Notes under the pieces: generated by a model
What the model saw: only the letters and a program-made list of their open reading frames with translations
Told to the model about the DNA's origin: nothing
The model's database searches: none
Part shown: one piece after another, positions 27,839-35,843 of the stretch
Layout of the letters: each line of letters starts with the position of its first letter
Position numbering within the stretch: position 1 is the stretch's first letter
Assembly (NCBI RefSeq): GCF_000382045.1
Contig: NZ_KB907453.1
Span: 186,001 to 250,000, forward strand
Direction of reading: 5' to 3'
Source: Variovorax atrisoli 110B
GTDB lineage: Bacteria > Pseudomonadota > Gammaproteobacteria > Burkholderiales > Burkholderiaceae_C
Length of the DNA: 64,000 nucleotides
Position numbers and translations under genes: made by a program

Positions 27839-28176
27839 GACGTGGCTCCTTGGCTCTTGCAGGACTTGGTTCTGTCGTCGACCGCACAGGAGGCGCCTGC
27901 GCAGCAGTTTTCGGTGAGGAAGCCCAGCAGCGCGTCCATCTGATCGAAGGCGGCCCTGTAGACCAGGTTGCGGCCGTTGCGCTCCTGCGTGATCAGGCCG
28001 GAATTGGTCAGCTCCTTCAGGTGGAAAGACAGGCTGGTGGCCGGCACTTCCATGGCCTCGACCAGCGCCCCTGGTGTCAGGCCTTCGGGGCCGGCCACCA
28101 CGAGGGCGCGAAAGACGCGAAGGCGCAGGGGCTGCGCGAGCGCCGCGAGCGATTGGATGACTTTTGATTCTTCCAT
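27835..28176 (-). CDS. arsR: ArsR family transcriptional repressor
   Basis: A 113-residue winged-helix repressor. The DNA-binding helix-turn-helix is in VPATSLSFHLKELTNSGLIT (about residues 44-63). The C-terminal cysteines (ENCCAGASC, then TKSC) resemble the C-terminal As(III) site of the Acidithiobacillus-type ArsR, rather than the helix-3 site of the plasmid R773 protein. The start codon lies inside the palindromic operator, and the stop overlaps arsI. It should repress its own operon until arsenite binds. Confidence 0.95.
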   Translation of the reverse strand: MEESKVIQSLAALAQPLRLRVFRALVVAGPEGLTPGALVEAMEVPATSLSFHLKELTNSGLITQERNGRNLVYRAAFDQMDALLGFLTENCCAGASCAVDDRTKSCKSQGATS

Positions 28177-28198
28177 TATTCAATAATACTCGAATAAT
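28175..28198. promoter_or_regulatory. Putative ArsR operator
   Basis: Inverted repeat ATTATTC (28175-28181) and GAATAAT (28192-28198) with a ten-base spacer, AT-rich in a GC-rich genome, overlapping the arsR start codon. The position fits autoregulation. Confidence 0.7.
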
Positions 28199-28283
28199 GA
28201 AATTAATGAGCAAGCAGATGCTCTTTCTCATGCGCTGCACGTGCGGTACGCGCGAGCAGCGAACCTGGATTCGGCCTGAACTA

Positions 28284-28499
28284 CTACGACTGCGGTGAGG
28301 CCGGTTCCTGCGAGGCCTGCTGCTGTGCTGTCTGGGCCTGCTGTGCGTCCGGCGCGGCGGCCGGTTCCGTCTCTGCGTGGTGCCTGATCGCGATGCCCTT
28401 GACGAGGTGGCGGGGCAGGTGGTGCGTCTTCCGCAACTGCGCCAGCGCCTCGCTGCGCGCCGGCTCGCATACAGGCAGGAACATGTGCAAAACGCTCAT
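28284..28499 (-). CDS. Small hypothetical protein
   Basis: A possible 71-residue protein: MSVLHMFLPVCEPARSEALA, a basic stretch with four histidines, then an alanine/glutamine-rich tail (DAQQAQTAQQQASQEPASPQ). Codon use looks like genuine coding sequence but there is no recognised family and only a weak ribosome-binding site. It lies upstream of arsR on the same strand, divergent from the oxidoreductase cluster. Confidence 0.4.
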   Translation of the reverse strand: MSVLHMFLPVCEPARSEALAQLRKTHHLPRHLVKGIAIRHHAETEPAAAPDAQQAQTAQQQASQEPASPQS

Positions 28500-28719
28500 G
28501 GTGTCGTCCCCGTGGAATGACCGGCGGACATTGTGGGCGCATCCGGCTGCGGGCGGGGGAATCGCCCTGTCGGCGCAGATGCCTTGGCGCTGCGCGGCGG
28601 ACCGTGCGGGATTCCACCAAGCTTGCGCTTCCGTCGGCGGGGCGCATACTCCGCCAAAAAGCGCCACAAGCCACTCGTCGGCCCCTGCGGGGTTCCGGGC
28701 GACAGCCAGGAGACACGTG

Positions 28720-30546
28720 TTGCAGCGAACGAACATTGCCAACCCGGCCTACTTCCACAAGGTCGTCGATTGCCAGTACGCCTGTCCGGCGCACACTCCC
28801 GTCCCAGAGTACATACGCATGATTGCGCAGCGCCGATACGGCGACGCGTACATGGTCAACTGGGTCTCCAACGTCTTCCCCGGCATCCTCGGGCGCACCT
28901 GCGACAGGCCCTGCGAGCCGGCCTGCCGGCGCGGCCGTGTGGAAGAAAGCAATACGGAGGCCCCGGAGCCGGTGGCCATCTGCAGGCTCAAGCGCGTGGC
29001 TGCCGACATGAAGGAGGACGTGCGCGCGCGCATGCCCAAGCCCGTGCCGAAGAACGGCAAGCGCGTGGCCTGCATCGGCGCAGGGCCGGCCTCGCTCACC
29101 GTCGCGCGCGACCTGGCGCCGCTGGGCTACGAGGTGACGGTGTTCGATGGCGAGGCCAAGCCCGGCGGCTTCATCCGCACGCAGATACCGCGCTTCCGCC
29201 TGCCCGAGTCGATCATCGACGAGGAGACGGGCTACGTGCTCGACCTGGGCGCCGAGTTCCGCGGCGGTGAGCGCATCGATTCGATGAAGGCGCTGATGGG
29301 CCAGGGCTGGGACGCGATCTTCGTCGGCTGCGGCGCACCGCGCGGCCGCGACCTCGACATTCCGGGCCGCAAGGAGGCGGCGGCCAGCATCCACATCGGC
29401 ATCGACTGGCTGAGCTCCGTCTCTTTCGGGCACGTCAGCAGCATCGGCCGGCGCGTGATCGTGCTGGGTGGCGGCAACACGGCGATGGACTGCTGCCGCT
29501 CGGCCCGGCGCCTCGGCGGCAGCGACGTGAAGGTCATCGTGCGCAGCGGCTTCGACGAGATGAAGGCCTCGCCCTGGGAGAAGGAGGACGCCGCGCACGA
29601 AGGCATCCCGATCATCAACTTCCACGTGCCCAAGGCCTTCGTCCACGACAACGGCAAGCTCGTGGGCATGCGCTTCGAGATCGTGAAGGCGGTCTACGAC
29701 GACAAGGGCCGCCGCACGCTGGAGCCCACGGGCGAGCCCGATGCGTACTTCGAATGCGACGAGGTGCTGGTGGCGGTGGGCCAGGAGAATTCATTTCCCT
29801 GGATCGAGCGCGACTGCGGCATCGACTTCGACAAGTGGGGCCTCCCGGTACTCGATGCGGTCACCTTCCAGTCGACGGTGTCCAACGTGTTCTTCGGCGG
29901 CGACGCGGCCTTCGGGCCGAAGAACATCATCACCGCGGTGGCCCACGGCCACGAGGCCGCGGTGTCCATCGACAAGCTGCTGCGCGCGGAGCCGATCGAG
30001 GTCCGTCCGCCACCCATGACCAACCTGGTGTCGCAGAAGATGGGCATCCACGAGTGGAGCTACGACAACGACACCTCCAACGACCTGCGCTACAAGGTGC
30101 CGTGGGCCAAGGCAGAGGCGGCGCTGGCGAGCATCCGCGTGGAGGTCGAGCTGGGCTTCGACGCCGCCACCGCCTTCAAGGAGGCCGCGCGCTGCCTGAA
30201 CTGCGACGTGCAGACGGTGTTCAACGAGCCCGCCTGCATCGAATGCGACGCCTGCGTGGACATCTGCCCGATGGACTGCATCAACTTCGTCGAGAACGCC
30301 GATGAAGAGAGCCTGCGCCCGCGGCTGAAGGCGCCCGCGCTGAACCTGGCGCAGGACCTGTACGTGTCCGGCGGACTGAAGACAGGCCGCGTGATGGTGA
30401 AGGACGAAGACGTCTGCCTGCACTGCGGCCTGTGCGCCGAACGCTGCCCGACCGGCGCGTGGGACATGCAGAAGTTCCTGCTGAAGATGACGCTCGCGGG
30501 CCAGGAGAAGGCCACCGAACAGCAAGTCCGGAAGGAGACCGCATGA
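28720..30546 (+). CDS. GltD-like FAD / iron-sulfur NAD(P) oxidoreductase subunit (KorC-like)
   Basis: A 608-residue electron-transfer subunit. The N-terminal region has the cysteine sets CQYACPAH and CDRPCEPACRRG typical of GltD-like proteins. Two dinucleotide-binding folds follow (ACIGAGPASLTVARDL, near residue 110, for FAD; VIVLGGGNTAMDCC, near 250, for NAD(P)). Two 4Fe-4S clusters are at the C-terminus (CIECDACVDICPMDC and CLHCGLCAERCP). It probably passes electrons between the KorAB-like oxidase and NAD(P). The start is TTG at 28720 (GGAG seven bases upstream); GTG at 28717 is equally possible. ATGA overlap with the next gene. Confidence 0.82.
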   Translation: MQRTNIANPAYFHKVVDCQYACPAHTPVPEYIRMIAQRRYGDAYMVNWVSNVFPGILGRTCDRPCEPACRRGRVEESNTEAPEPVAICRLKRVAADMKEDVRARMPKPVPKNGKRVACIGAGPASLTVARDLAPLGYEVTVFDGEAKPGGFIRTQIPRFRLPESIIDEETGYVLDLGAEFRGGERIDSMKALMGQGWDAIFVGCGAPRGRDLDIPGRKEAAASIHIGIDWLSSVSFGHVSSIGRRVIVLGGGNTAMDCCRSARRLGGSDVKVIVRSGFDEMKASPWEKEDAAHEGIPIINFHVPKAFVHDNGKLVGMRFEIVKAVYDDKGRRTLEPTGEPDAYFECDEVLVAVGQENSFPWIERDCGIDFDKWGLPVLDAVTFQSTVSNVFFGGDAAFGPKNIITAVAHGHEAAVSIDKLLRAEPIEVRPPPMTNLVSQKMGIHEWSYDNDTSNDLRYKVPWAKAEAALASIRVEVELGFDAATAFKEAARCLNCDVQTVFNEPACIECDACVDICPMDCINFVENADEESLRPRLKAPALNLAQDLYVSGGLKTGRVMVKDEDVCLHCGLCAERCPTGAWDMQKFLLKMTLAGQEKATEQQVRKETA

Positions 30547-32393
30547 AGCAGATCGAAGCGGTCAACGACTTCGTCATCAAGTTCGCCAACGTCAACGGCT
30601 CGGGCTCGGCCTCGGCCAACGAGCTGTTCGCCAAGGCCATCCTGCGCATGGGCGTGCCGGTGAGCCCGCGCAACATCTTTCCCAGCAACATCCAGGGCCT
30701 GCCGACCTGGTACGAGGTGCGCGTGACAGAAGAGGGCCACCTCGGCCGGCGCGGCGGCACCGACATGATGGTGGCGATGAACCCGCAGACCTGGGACGCC
30801 GACATCGCCGAGCTGGAGCCCGGCGGCTATCTGTTCTACGACAGCACGCGGCCGTTGCCGCCCTCGAAGTTCCGCGACGACATCCGCGTGATCGGCATGC
30901 CGCTCACCGAGATCTGCAACGCGGTCTATCAAGACCCGCGGCAGCGGCAGCTGTTCAAGAACATCGTCTACGTGGGCGCGCTGGCCATCCTGCTGGGCAT
31001 CGAGCCCGAGGTGGTCGAGAAGCTGTTCTCCGAACAGTACAAGGGCAAGGAGAAGCTGCTTGCCTCGAATGTGCAGGCGCTGCACCTGGGCTGCGACTTC
31101 GCGCGCGAGAACCTGCGCGAGCCCGTTGGCCTGAAGGTGCGGCGCGCCGACCGGGTAGGCGACAGGATCTTCGTGGACGGCAACAGCGCGGCGGCGCTGG
31201 GCTGCGTGTACGGCGGCGCGACGGTGGCGGCTTGGTATCCGATCACGCCTTCGTCGTCCGTGGCCGAGGCCTTCCAGAAGTACTGCACCAAGTTCCGCGT
31301 CGACCAGTCCACCGGCCAGCACCGCTTCGCCATCGTGCAGGCCGAGGACGAGCTGGCCTCGATCGGCGTGGTGGTCGGCGCCGGGTGGAACGGCGCGAGG
31401 GCCTTCACCGCGACCTCGGGGCCGGGAATCTCGCTCATGACGGAGTTCATCGGGCTGGCGTACTTCGCGGAGATTCCCGTCACCCTCATCAACGTGCAGC
31501 GCGGCGGCCCATCGACCGGCATGCCCACGCGCACGCAGCAGGCCGACATTCTTTGCTGCGCCTATGCGTCGCACGGCGACACCAGGCATGTGCTGCTCTT
31601 TCCCGAAGACCCTCACGAGTGCTTCGAGCACGCGGCAGCGGCGCTGGACCTGGCCGACCGGCTGCAGACGCCGGTGTTCGTGATGACCGACCTCGACATC
31701 GGCATGAACCAGCGCCTGTGCAAGCCCTTCGAATGGGACGACAGCAGGGCCTACGACCGGGGCAAGGTCATGACTGCCGAAGAGCTGGAGGCGGGCCGCG
31801 ACTTCGGCCGCTACAAGGACGTGGATGGCGACGGCATCCCGTGGCGCACGCTGCCGGGCACGCATCCCACCAAGGGCAGCTACTTCACGCGCGGCACCAC
31901 GCGCGATGCCTATGCGCGCTACTCGGAACGTGGGCCGGACTACATCTACAACATGGAGCGGCTGCTGAAGAAGTTCGCGACCGCGGCCACGCTGGTGCCG
32001 CAGCCGGTGCTGAAGCCTGCTTCGCAGAAGACCGACCTGGGCGTGATCTATTTCGGCTCGACCAGCCCCTCCATGCACGAGGCGCTGCAGGAGCTGGAAG
32101 AGCGCGGCATCCATCTCGACGCGATGCGGCTGCGTGCATTCCCGTTCCCCGAGAGCGTAGTGCAGTTCCTGGCCGGGCATGAGCGCGTGTTCGTGGTCGA
32201 GCAGAACCGCGACGCTCAGATGCGCAGCCTGCTGGTCAACGAGCTGGATGCCGATCCGGCCAAGCTGGTGCGCGTGCTGCACTTCGACGGAACGCCCATC
32301 ACCGCGCGCTTCATCGTGCAGGCGATCGAGGCGCAGGTCGGCAAGTCGACCGCGCAAGGCACGGCCACCACCGGTTCGAAGGAGCCCGCATGA
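30543..32393 (+). CDS. 2-oxoacid:acceptor oxidoreductase, alpha subunit
   Basis: A 616-residue fused gamma-alpha subunit. The N-terminal gamma part (about 1-190) has GSGSASANELFAKAILRMG and GHLGRRGGTDMM. The pyrimidine-binding alpha part begins near residue 210 with FVDGNSAAALGCVYGGATVA and contains AWYPITPSSSVAEAF and TSGPGISLMTEF. It oxidises a 2-oxoacid, probably 2-oxoglutarate, with coenzyme A. The substrate assignment comes from subunit layout, not from binding residues. It overlaps its neighbours on both sides by four bases. Confidence 0.87.
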   Translation: MKQIEAVNDFVIKFANVNGSGSASANELFAKAILRMGVPVSPRNIFPSNIQGLPTWYEVRVTEEGHLGRRGGTDMMVAMNPQTWDADIAELEPGGYLFYDSTRPLPPSKFRDDIRVIGMPLTEICNAVYQDPRQRQLFKNIVYVGALAILLGIEPEVVEKLFSEQYKGKEKLLASNVQALHLGCDFARENLREPVGLKVRRADRVGDRIFVDGNSAAALGCVYGGATVAAWYPITPSSSVAEAFQKYCTKFRVDQSTGQHRFAIVQAEDELASIGVVVGAGWNGARAFTATSGPGISLMTEFIGLAYFAEIPVTLINVQRGGPSTGMPTRTQQADILCCAYASHGDTRHVLLFPEDPHECFEHAAAALDLADRLQTPVFVMTDLDIGMNQRLCKPFEWDDSRAYDRGKVMTAEELEAGRDFGRYKDVDGDGIPWRTLPGTHPTKGSYFTRGTTRDAYARYSERGPDYIYNMERLLKKFATAATLVPQPVLKPASQKTDLGVIYFGSTSPSMHEALQELEERGIHLDAMRLRAFPFPESVVQFLAGHERVFVVEQNRDAQMRSLLVNELDADPAKLVRVLHFDGTPITARFIVQAIEAQVGKSTAQGTATTGSKEPA

Positions 32394-33445
32394 CCTACCT
32401 CGCCAAGCCGAAGCTGCGGCATCCGACGCTGGCGACCAACAAGGTCGGCTACACGCGCCGCGACTACGAAGGAAAGATTTCAACGCTGTGCGCGGGGTGC
32501 GGGCACGACTCCATCTCGGCCTCGATCATCGAGGCCTGCTGGGAGCTCGACATCGAGCCGCATCGCGTGGCCAAGCTCTCCGGCATCGGCTGCAGCTCGA
32601 AGACGCCGGACTACTTCCTTGGCGCATCGCACGGCTTCAACACCGTGCACGGCCGCATGCCCAGCGTGCTGACCGGCGCCAACCTGGCCAACCGCGACCT
32701 GCTGTACCTGGGCGTCTCGGGCGACGGCGACTCGGCCTCCATCGGCCTGGGCCAGTTCGCGCACGCCATGCGGCGCGGCGTGCGCATGGCATACATCGTC
32801 GAGAACAACGGCGTCTACGGCCTCACCAAGGGGCAGTTCTCGGCGACCGCCGACCAGGGCTCGAAGAGCAAGAAGGGCGTGGTCAACACCGACAGCCCGG
32901 TCGACCTGGTGGCCATGGCGCTGCAGCTCGGCGCGAGCTACGTGGGCCGGGGCTTCTCGGGCAACAAGGCGCAACTGGTGCCGCTCATCAAGGGTGCGAT
33001 CAGCCACGGCGGCTCGGCCTTCATCGACGTGATCAGCCCCTGCGTGGCCTTCAACAACCACCCGGGCAGCACCAAGAGCTACGACTACATCCGGGAGCAC
33101 AACGAGGCGGTCAGTCGCATCGACTTCATCAGCGGGCGGGAGGAGATCGCCGTGGACATGGAGCCCGGCGAGGTGATGGACGTGCGCCAGCACGACGGCA
33201 CGCTGCTGCGCCTGCGCAGCCTGCACCCGGACTACGACCCGGGCGACCGGTTCGCCGCCATGGCCTACATGCAGCGGCATCACGAGATGGGCGAGGTGGT
33301 GACGGGACTGCTCTACGTCGACCCGCTGGCCACCGACCTCCACACAGCACTCAACACCTGCGACCGGCCGCTCAATGCATTGGGGCCGGAACAGCTGTGC
33401 CCCGGCGCCCAGGCGCTGGAACGGCTCAACGCCTCCTTGCGCTGA
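32390..33445 (+). CDS. 2-oxoacid:acceptor oxidoreductase, beta subunit (TPP-binding)
   Basis: A 351-residue subunit that binds thiamine diphosphate and one 4Fe-4S cluster. STLCAGCGHDSIS supplies cluster cysteines, LSGIGCSSK another, and VSGDGDSASIGLGQ is the TPP-Mg motif (GDG). NNGVYGLTKGQFSAT is the family signature. It starts with an ATGA overlap to the alpha subunit. With the upstream genes it forms a coupled three-gene unit resembling the 2-oxoglutarate:NADP+ oxidoreductase KorABC described in Azoarcus evansii. Confidence 0.9.
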   Translation: MTYLAKPKLRHPTLATNKVGYTRRDYEGKISTLCAGCGHDSISASIIEACWELDIEPHRVAKLSGIGCSSKTPDYFLGASHGFNTVHGRMPSVLTGANLANRDLLYLGVSGDGDSASIGLGQFAHAMRRGVRMAYIVENNGVYGLTKGQFSATADQGSKSKKGVVNTDSPVDLVAMALQLGASYVGRGFSGNKAQLVPLIKGAISHGGSAFIDVISPCVAFNNHPGSTKSYDYIREHNEAVSRIDFISGREEIAVDMEPGEVMDVRQHDGTLLRLRSLHPDYDPGDRFAAMAYMQRHHEMGEVVTGLLYVDPLATDLHTALNTCDRPLNALGPEQLCPGAQALERLNASLR

Positions 33446-33493
33446 GCAACGGCCGGCGTCAACATTCGGGGTTCGACTCACGGAGGGCGCATC

Positions 33494-33931
33494 ATGGCCG
33501 AGCGCACCGTTTTTCAATCGATCTCGCGCAAGCACGTGCTCAGCCTGGCACCGCAGGCCACCGTGCGCGACGCAGCCTGCGCGATGACGCGCGCCAACTG
33601 CGGCAGCGTGCTCGTCATGGAGCTGCCCGACACGCTGCTGGGCATACTGACGGAGCGCGACCTCATGACCCGCGTGCTCGCCAAGGGGCTCGACCCCGAC
33701 GGCACGGCAGTGCGCGACGTGATGACCCCCAACCCGATCTGCGTGCCGCCCGAGACGCTGGTCTCCGACGCTGTGGTGCTGATGCTGGAGCGAGGCTTTC
33801 GCCACCTGCCGCTGGTGGCGGGCGCGAAGGTGCTGGGCGTGTTCTCGGTGCGCGACGCGCTGCCGAGGGAGATCGGCGCGGCGGTGAGCCTGAGCGAGTT
33901 CAGGGAGCAGGTGAACGACGCGCTGGGGTGA
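33494..33931 (+). CDS. CBS-domain pair protein
   Basis: A 145-residue protein made of two CBS domains (about residues 5-62 and 70-125): GILTERDLMTRVLAKG and VRDVMTPNPICVPPETLV. Such pairs bind adenine nucleotides or SAM and act as energy sensors. A good Shine-Dalgarno sequence (ACGGAGG) precedes the ATG. It lies 48 bases after the oxidoreductase beta subunit on the same strand, so it may report on the energy or redox state for that enzyme; this is inference. Confidence 0.85.
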   Translation: MAERTVFQSISRKHVLSLAPQATVRDAACAMTRANCGSVLVMELPDTLLGILTERDLMTRVLAKGLDPDGTAVRDVMTPNPICVPPETLVSDAVVLMLERGFRHLPLVAGAKVLGVFSVRDALPREIGAAVSLSEFREQVNDALG

Positions 33932-33954
33932 GGCCTGGCGCTGCCCGCCCAGGG

Positions 33955-34310
33955 CGTCAGTCAGTCGGCATACCGCTTGCAGATCGCGCCGGCCGCATGG
34001 GGCGAACAGACCTGGGACGAGATGGATGCCGGCATCGCCCGCAGCCCCGGCATCTGCATGGCCATGGGCACGGCCGCCACCATGATGGGTATCGCCCAAG
34101 CCGTGGGCCTGACGCTGCCGGCGCGTTGAGCATCTCCGCTGCCGATGCCAATCACATCCGCATGAGCGCCGACTGCGGTCGCGTGGTCGAGATGGTGTGG
34201 GAAGACCTCATGCCGGGAAGATGCTCACGCGTGCCAACTTCGAGAACGGCATCGCATGCGCGATGGCCATGGCGGCAGCACCAACTCCGTCATCCGGTCG
34301 TCGGGAATTT
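33955..34310 (+). pseudogene. Decayed IlvD/Edd family dehydratase fragment
   Basis: Three plus-strand segments in different frames spell parts of one IlvD/Edd-type dehydratase. The first, to the stop at 34126, has EQTWDEMDAGIARSPGICMA and TAATMMGIAQAVGLTLPA. The second has SISAADANHIRMSADCGRVV and EMVWEDLMPG. The third has KMLTRANFENGIACAMAM, and after one more single-base loss GGSTNSVI. At least two frameshifts and a stop separate them, and both ends of the normal protein (about 570 residues) are missing. Dihydroxy-acid or sugar-acid dehydratases are both possible ancestors. Confidence 0.85.
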
Positions 34311-34363
34311 TTGCGATGGCGAGGCGGAGATCGCAGATGAATCCTGAGACCGCTGCTGTCTTG

Positions 34364-35716
34364 TCAGACTATCGTCGCGAGCTGCTGCAATCGCAAAATT
34401 AGTCGATCCACCAAGTTTCGGAAATCCATGTCACGGCCTAGTGTTTGTGCTGGATTTGCACCAGCGCCGTTGATGTATCGATTCATGAGCGTCGAAACTT
34501 GTACCCGCATCTCGTTAGTCATGAGTCCGAGCACTGGATGCGTTGCTTGGTTTTGGAGGATCACCCCCATGAGCATCCTATTTACGATTCCTCTCGCGTA
34601 GTCTTTCACCAAAGCGAGGACCTGCTGCATTTGAGCCTTGCTGGTCATTGCAGATGTCGCCTCTACTGTTCCTCTAACGTCCGGTCCATCAATCACTCTG
34701 AAAGGTTGGTACAGGGTGCATTGACCCAAAGAGACTGGGCCGTGGAGCATGCGATGTCCTCCGTGCTGGAAGATCTGGTAACCGGGAAACTCGGCATGAA
34801 GAGCGTCCGGGGGCAGTCGGCTGAAAGCTCCGACGCTGACCTCGATCGAGGACAGATGATTGGGCTTGAAATGCCCGGAGGCATTGATAAAGATGCGGAT
34901 GATGCGCCCGTCTCTGAAGAAAATCATCCCAGCACTCAACACCTCGGGATCGTCGCCTCCTATCAATGTCGGATGAGGCAGGTCTCGCTGATGTCCCGAA
35001 CGCGCCGCAATGATGATTTCATAGTCTCTGTTGATCACATACATGACCTCACCCGTATCCTGCGGGAACTCCATCCGCACTCGGCTGCGGCGAAGAATCA
35101 TGCTGGACAAATCGGTCGTGAGATTTACCGCGAGCGGATGCGTCCGGTAGGTTAAGACGCGCTGTAGTGTGCCGCCTATAACTGACAGCCCGCTGGACAC
35201 ATCGAAGCACTCCGTCAATTCGATAACGGCCCTCGCCGAGAGAATGTCACTTTCCGCGAAAACGGGGTCGACGCGAAAAACCGGGCGTGGCATCAAGCGC
35301 GGTATGTGCGGACGTGACCTGAGCAACGCAACAACCTGCAGTCGGCGCTGCACGCGCATGAGCATCCATCGCCTCAGCGGCTCGATGTCGCTGAGGAGCA
35401 CGAGCCGCAAGCAGGAGAGTTCTCTGGTCGACCAACCGCAATGCGGGAGGAAATTGAGCGAAGGCCCGAGCGCGCGAATGATGGAGCCGCCACCGCCTCC
35501 AGGATCGTGCCCGTCATCGAATTGAATTCCTGACAGAGCAACCTCATCCTCCGGCGGGTGAGAAGGCCGCTCCGGGAGCGAGATCGCACCAGGATCGTGG
35601 CCGTCCAGTCTTCGGCCGACCCCGGGAAAGCGGGTTGTGCGTGCAGTTTCCCGCTCTTCGTCCGTCGCATCGGTAACGACGACACCATTTCGAATGAAGA
35701 GATTTGTCTTTGGCAT
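34364..35716 (-). CDS. Candidate T6SS-linked effector or cargo protein, unrecognised
   Basis: A 450-residue protein with no family I can name. The start at 35716 (MPKTNLFIRNGVVVTDATDE) has a GGGGGTG Shine-Dalgarno sequence. No signal peptide or membrane segment is visible. The N-terminal part repeats DGHDPG twice (DGHDPGAISLPE and DDGHDPGGGGGSI). The middle (about residues 270-330) has AGMIFFRDGRIIRIFINASG followed by HFKPN, like the SGHY-P block that I recall from uncharacterised toxin-like proteins. It is the last gene of the T6SS operon, 127 bases after tssA, same strand. GC content and codon use are visibly lower than in its neighbours, a sign of transfer. No immunity gene is obvious beside it. 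Confidence 0.7.
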   Translation of the reverse strand: MPKTNLFIRNGVVVTDATDEERETARTTRFPGVGRRLDGHDPGAISLPERPSHPPEDEVALSGIQFDDGHDPGGGGGSIIRALGPSLNFLPHCGWSTRELSCLRLVLLSDIEPLRRWMLMRVQRRLQVVALLRSRPHIPRLMPRPVFRVDPVFAESDILSARAVIELTECFDVSSGLSVIGGTLQRVLTYRTHPLAVNLTTDLSSMILRRSRVRMEFPQDTGEVMYVINRDYEIIIAARSGHQRDLPHPTLIGGDDPEVLSAGMIFFRDGRIIRIFINASGHFKPNHLSSIEVSVGAFSRLPPDALHAEFPGYQIFQHGGHRMLHGPVSLGQCTLYQPFRVIDGPDVRGTVEATSAMTSKAQMQQVLALVKDYARGIVNRMLMGVILQNQATHPVLGLMTNEMRVQVSTLMNRYINGAGANPAQTLGRDMDFRNLVDRLILRLQQLATIV

Positions 35717-35843
35717 ATCACCCCCTGAAGATCGAAAGTCCGACAAAAAGGGCGCGCTCAGATTTACGGCACCCCACCAGTTCGAATGGCTCGCCGATAG
35801 TTCGCGCGGCCCTTGCAATCAAACGACTGCGCAAGACTTGCCC

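Noticed and set aside
30090..32483. A 797-codon minus-strand open frame opposite the 2-oxoacid oxidoreductase alpha subunit
   Set aside because: Antisense shadow; the plus-strand gene has strong family motifs and coupled neighbours.
34445..35155. A 236-codon plus-strand open frame opposite the candidate effector
   Set aside because: The minus-strand frame is longer, has a good ribosome-binding site and continues the operon direction; the plus frame has no recognisable features.
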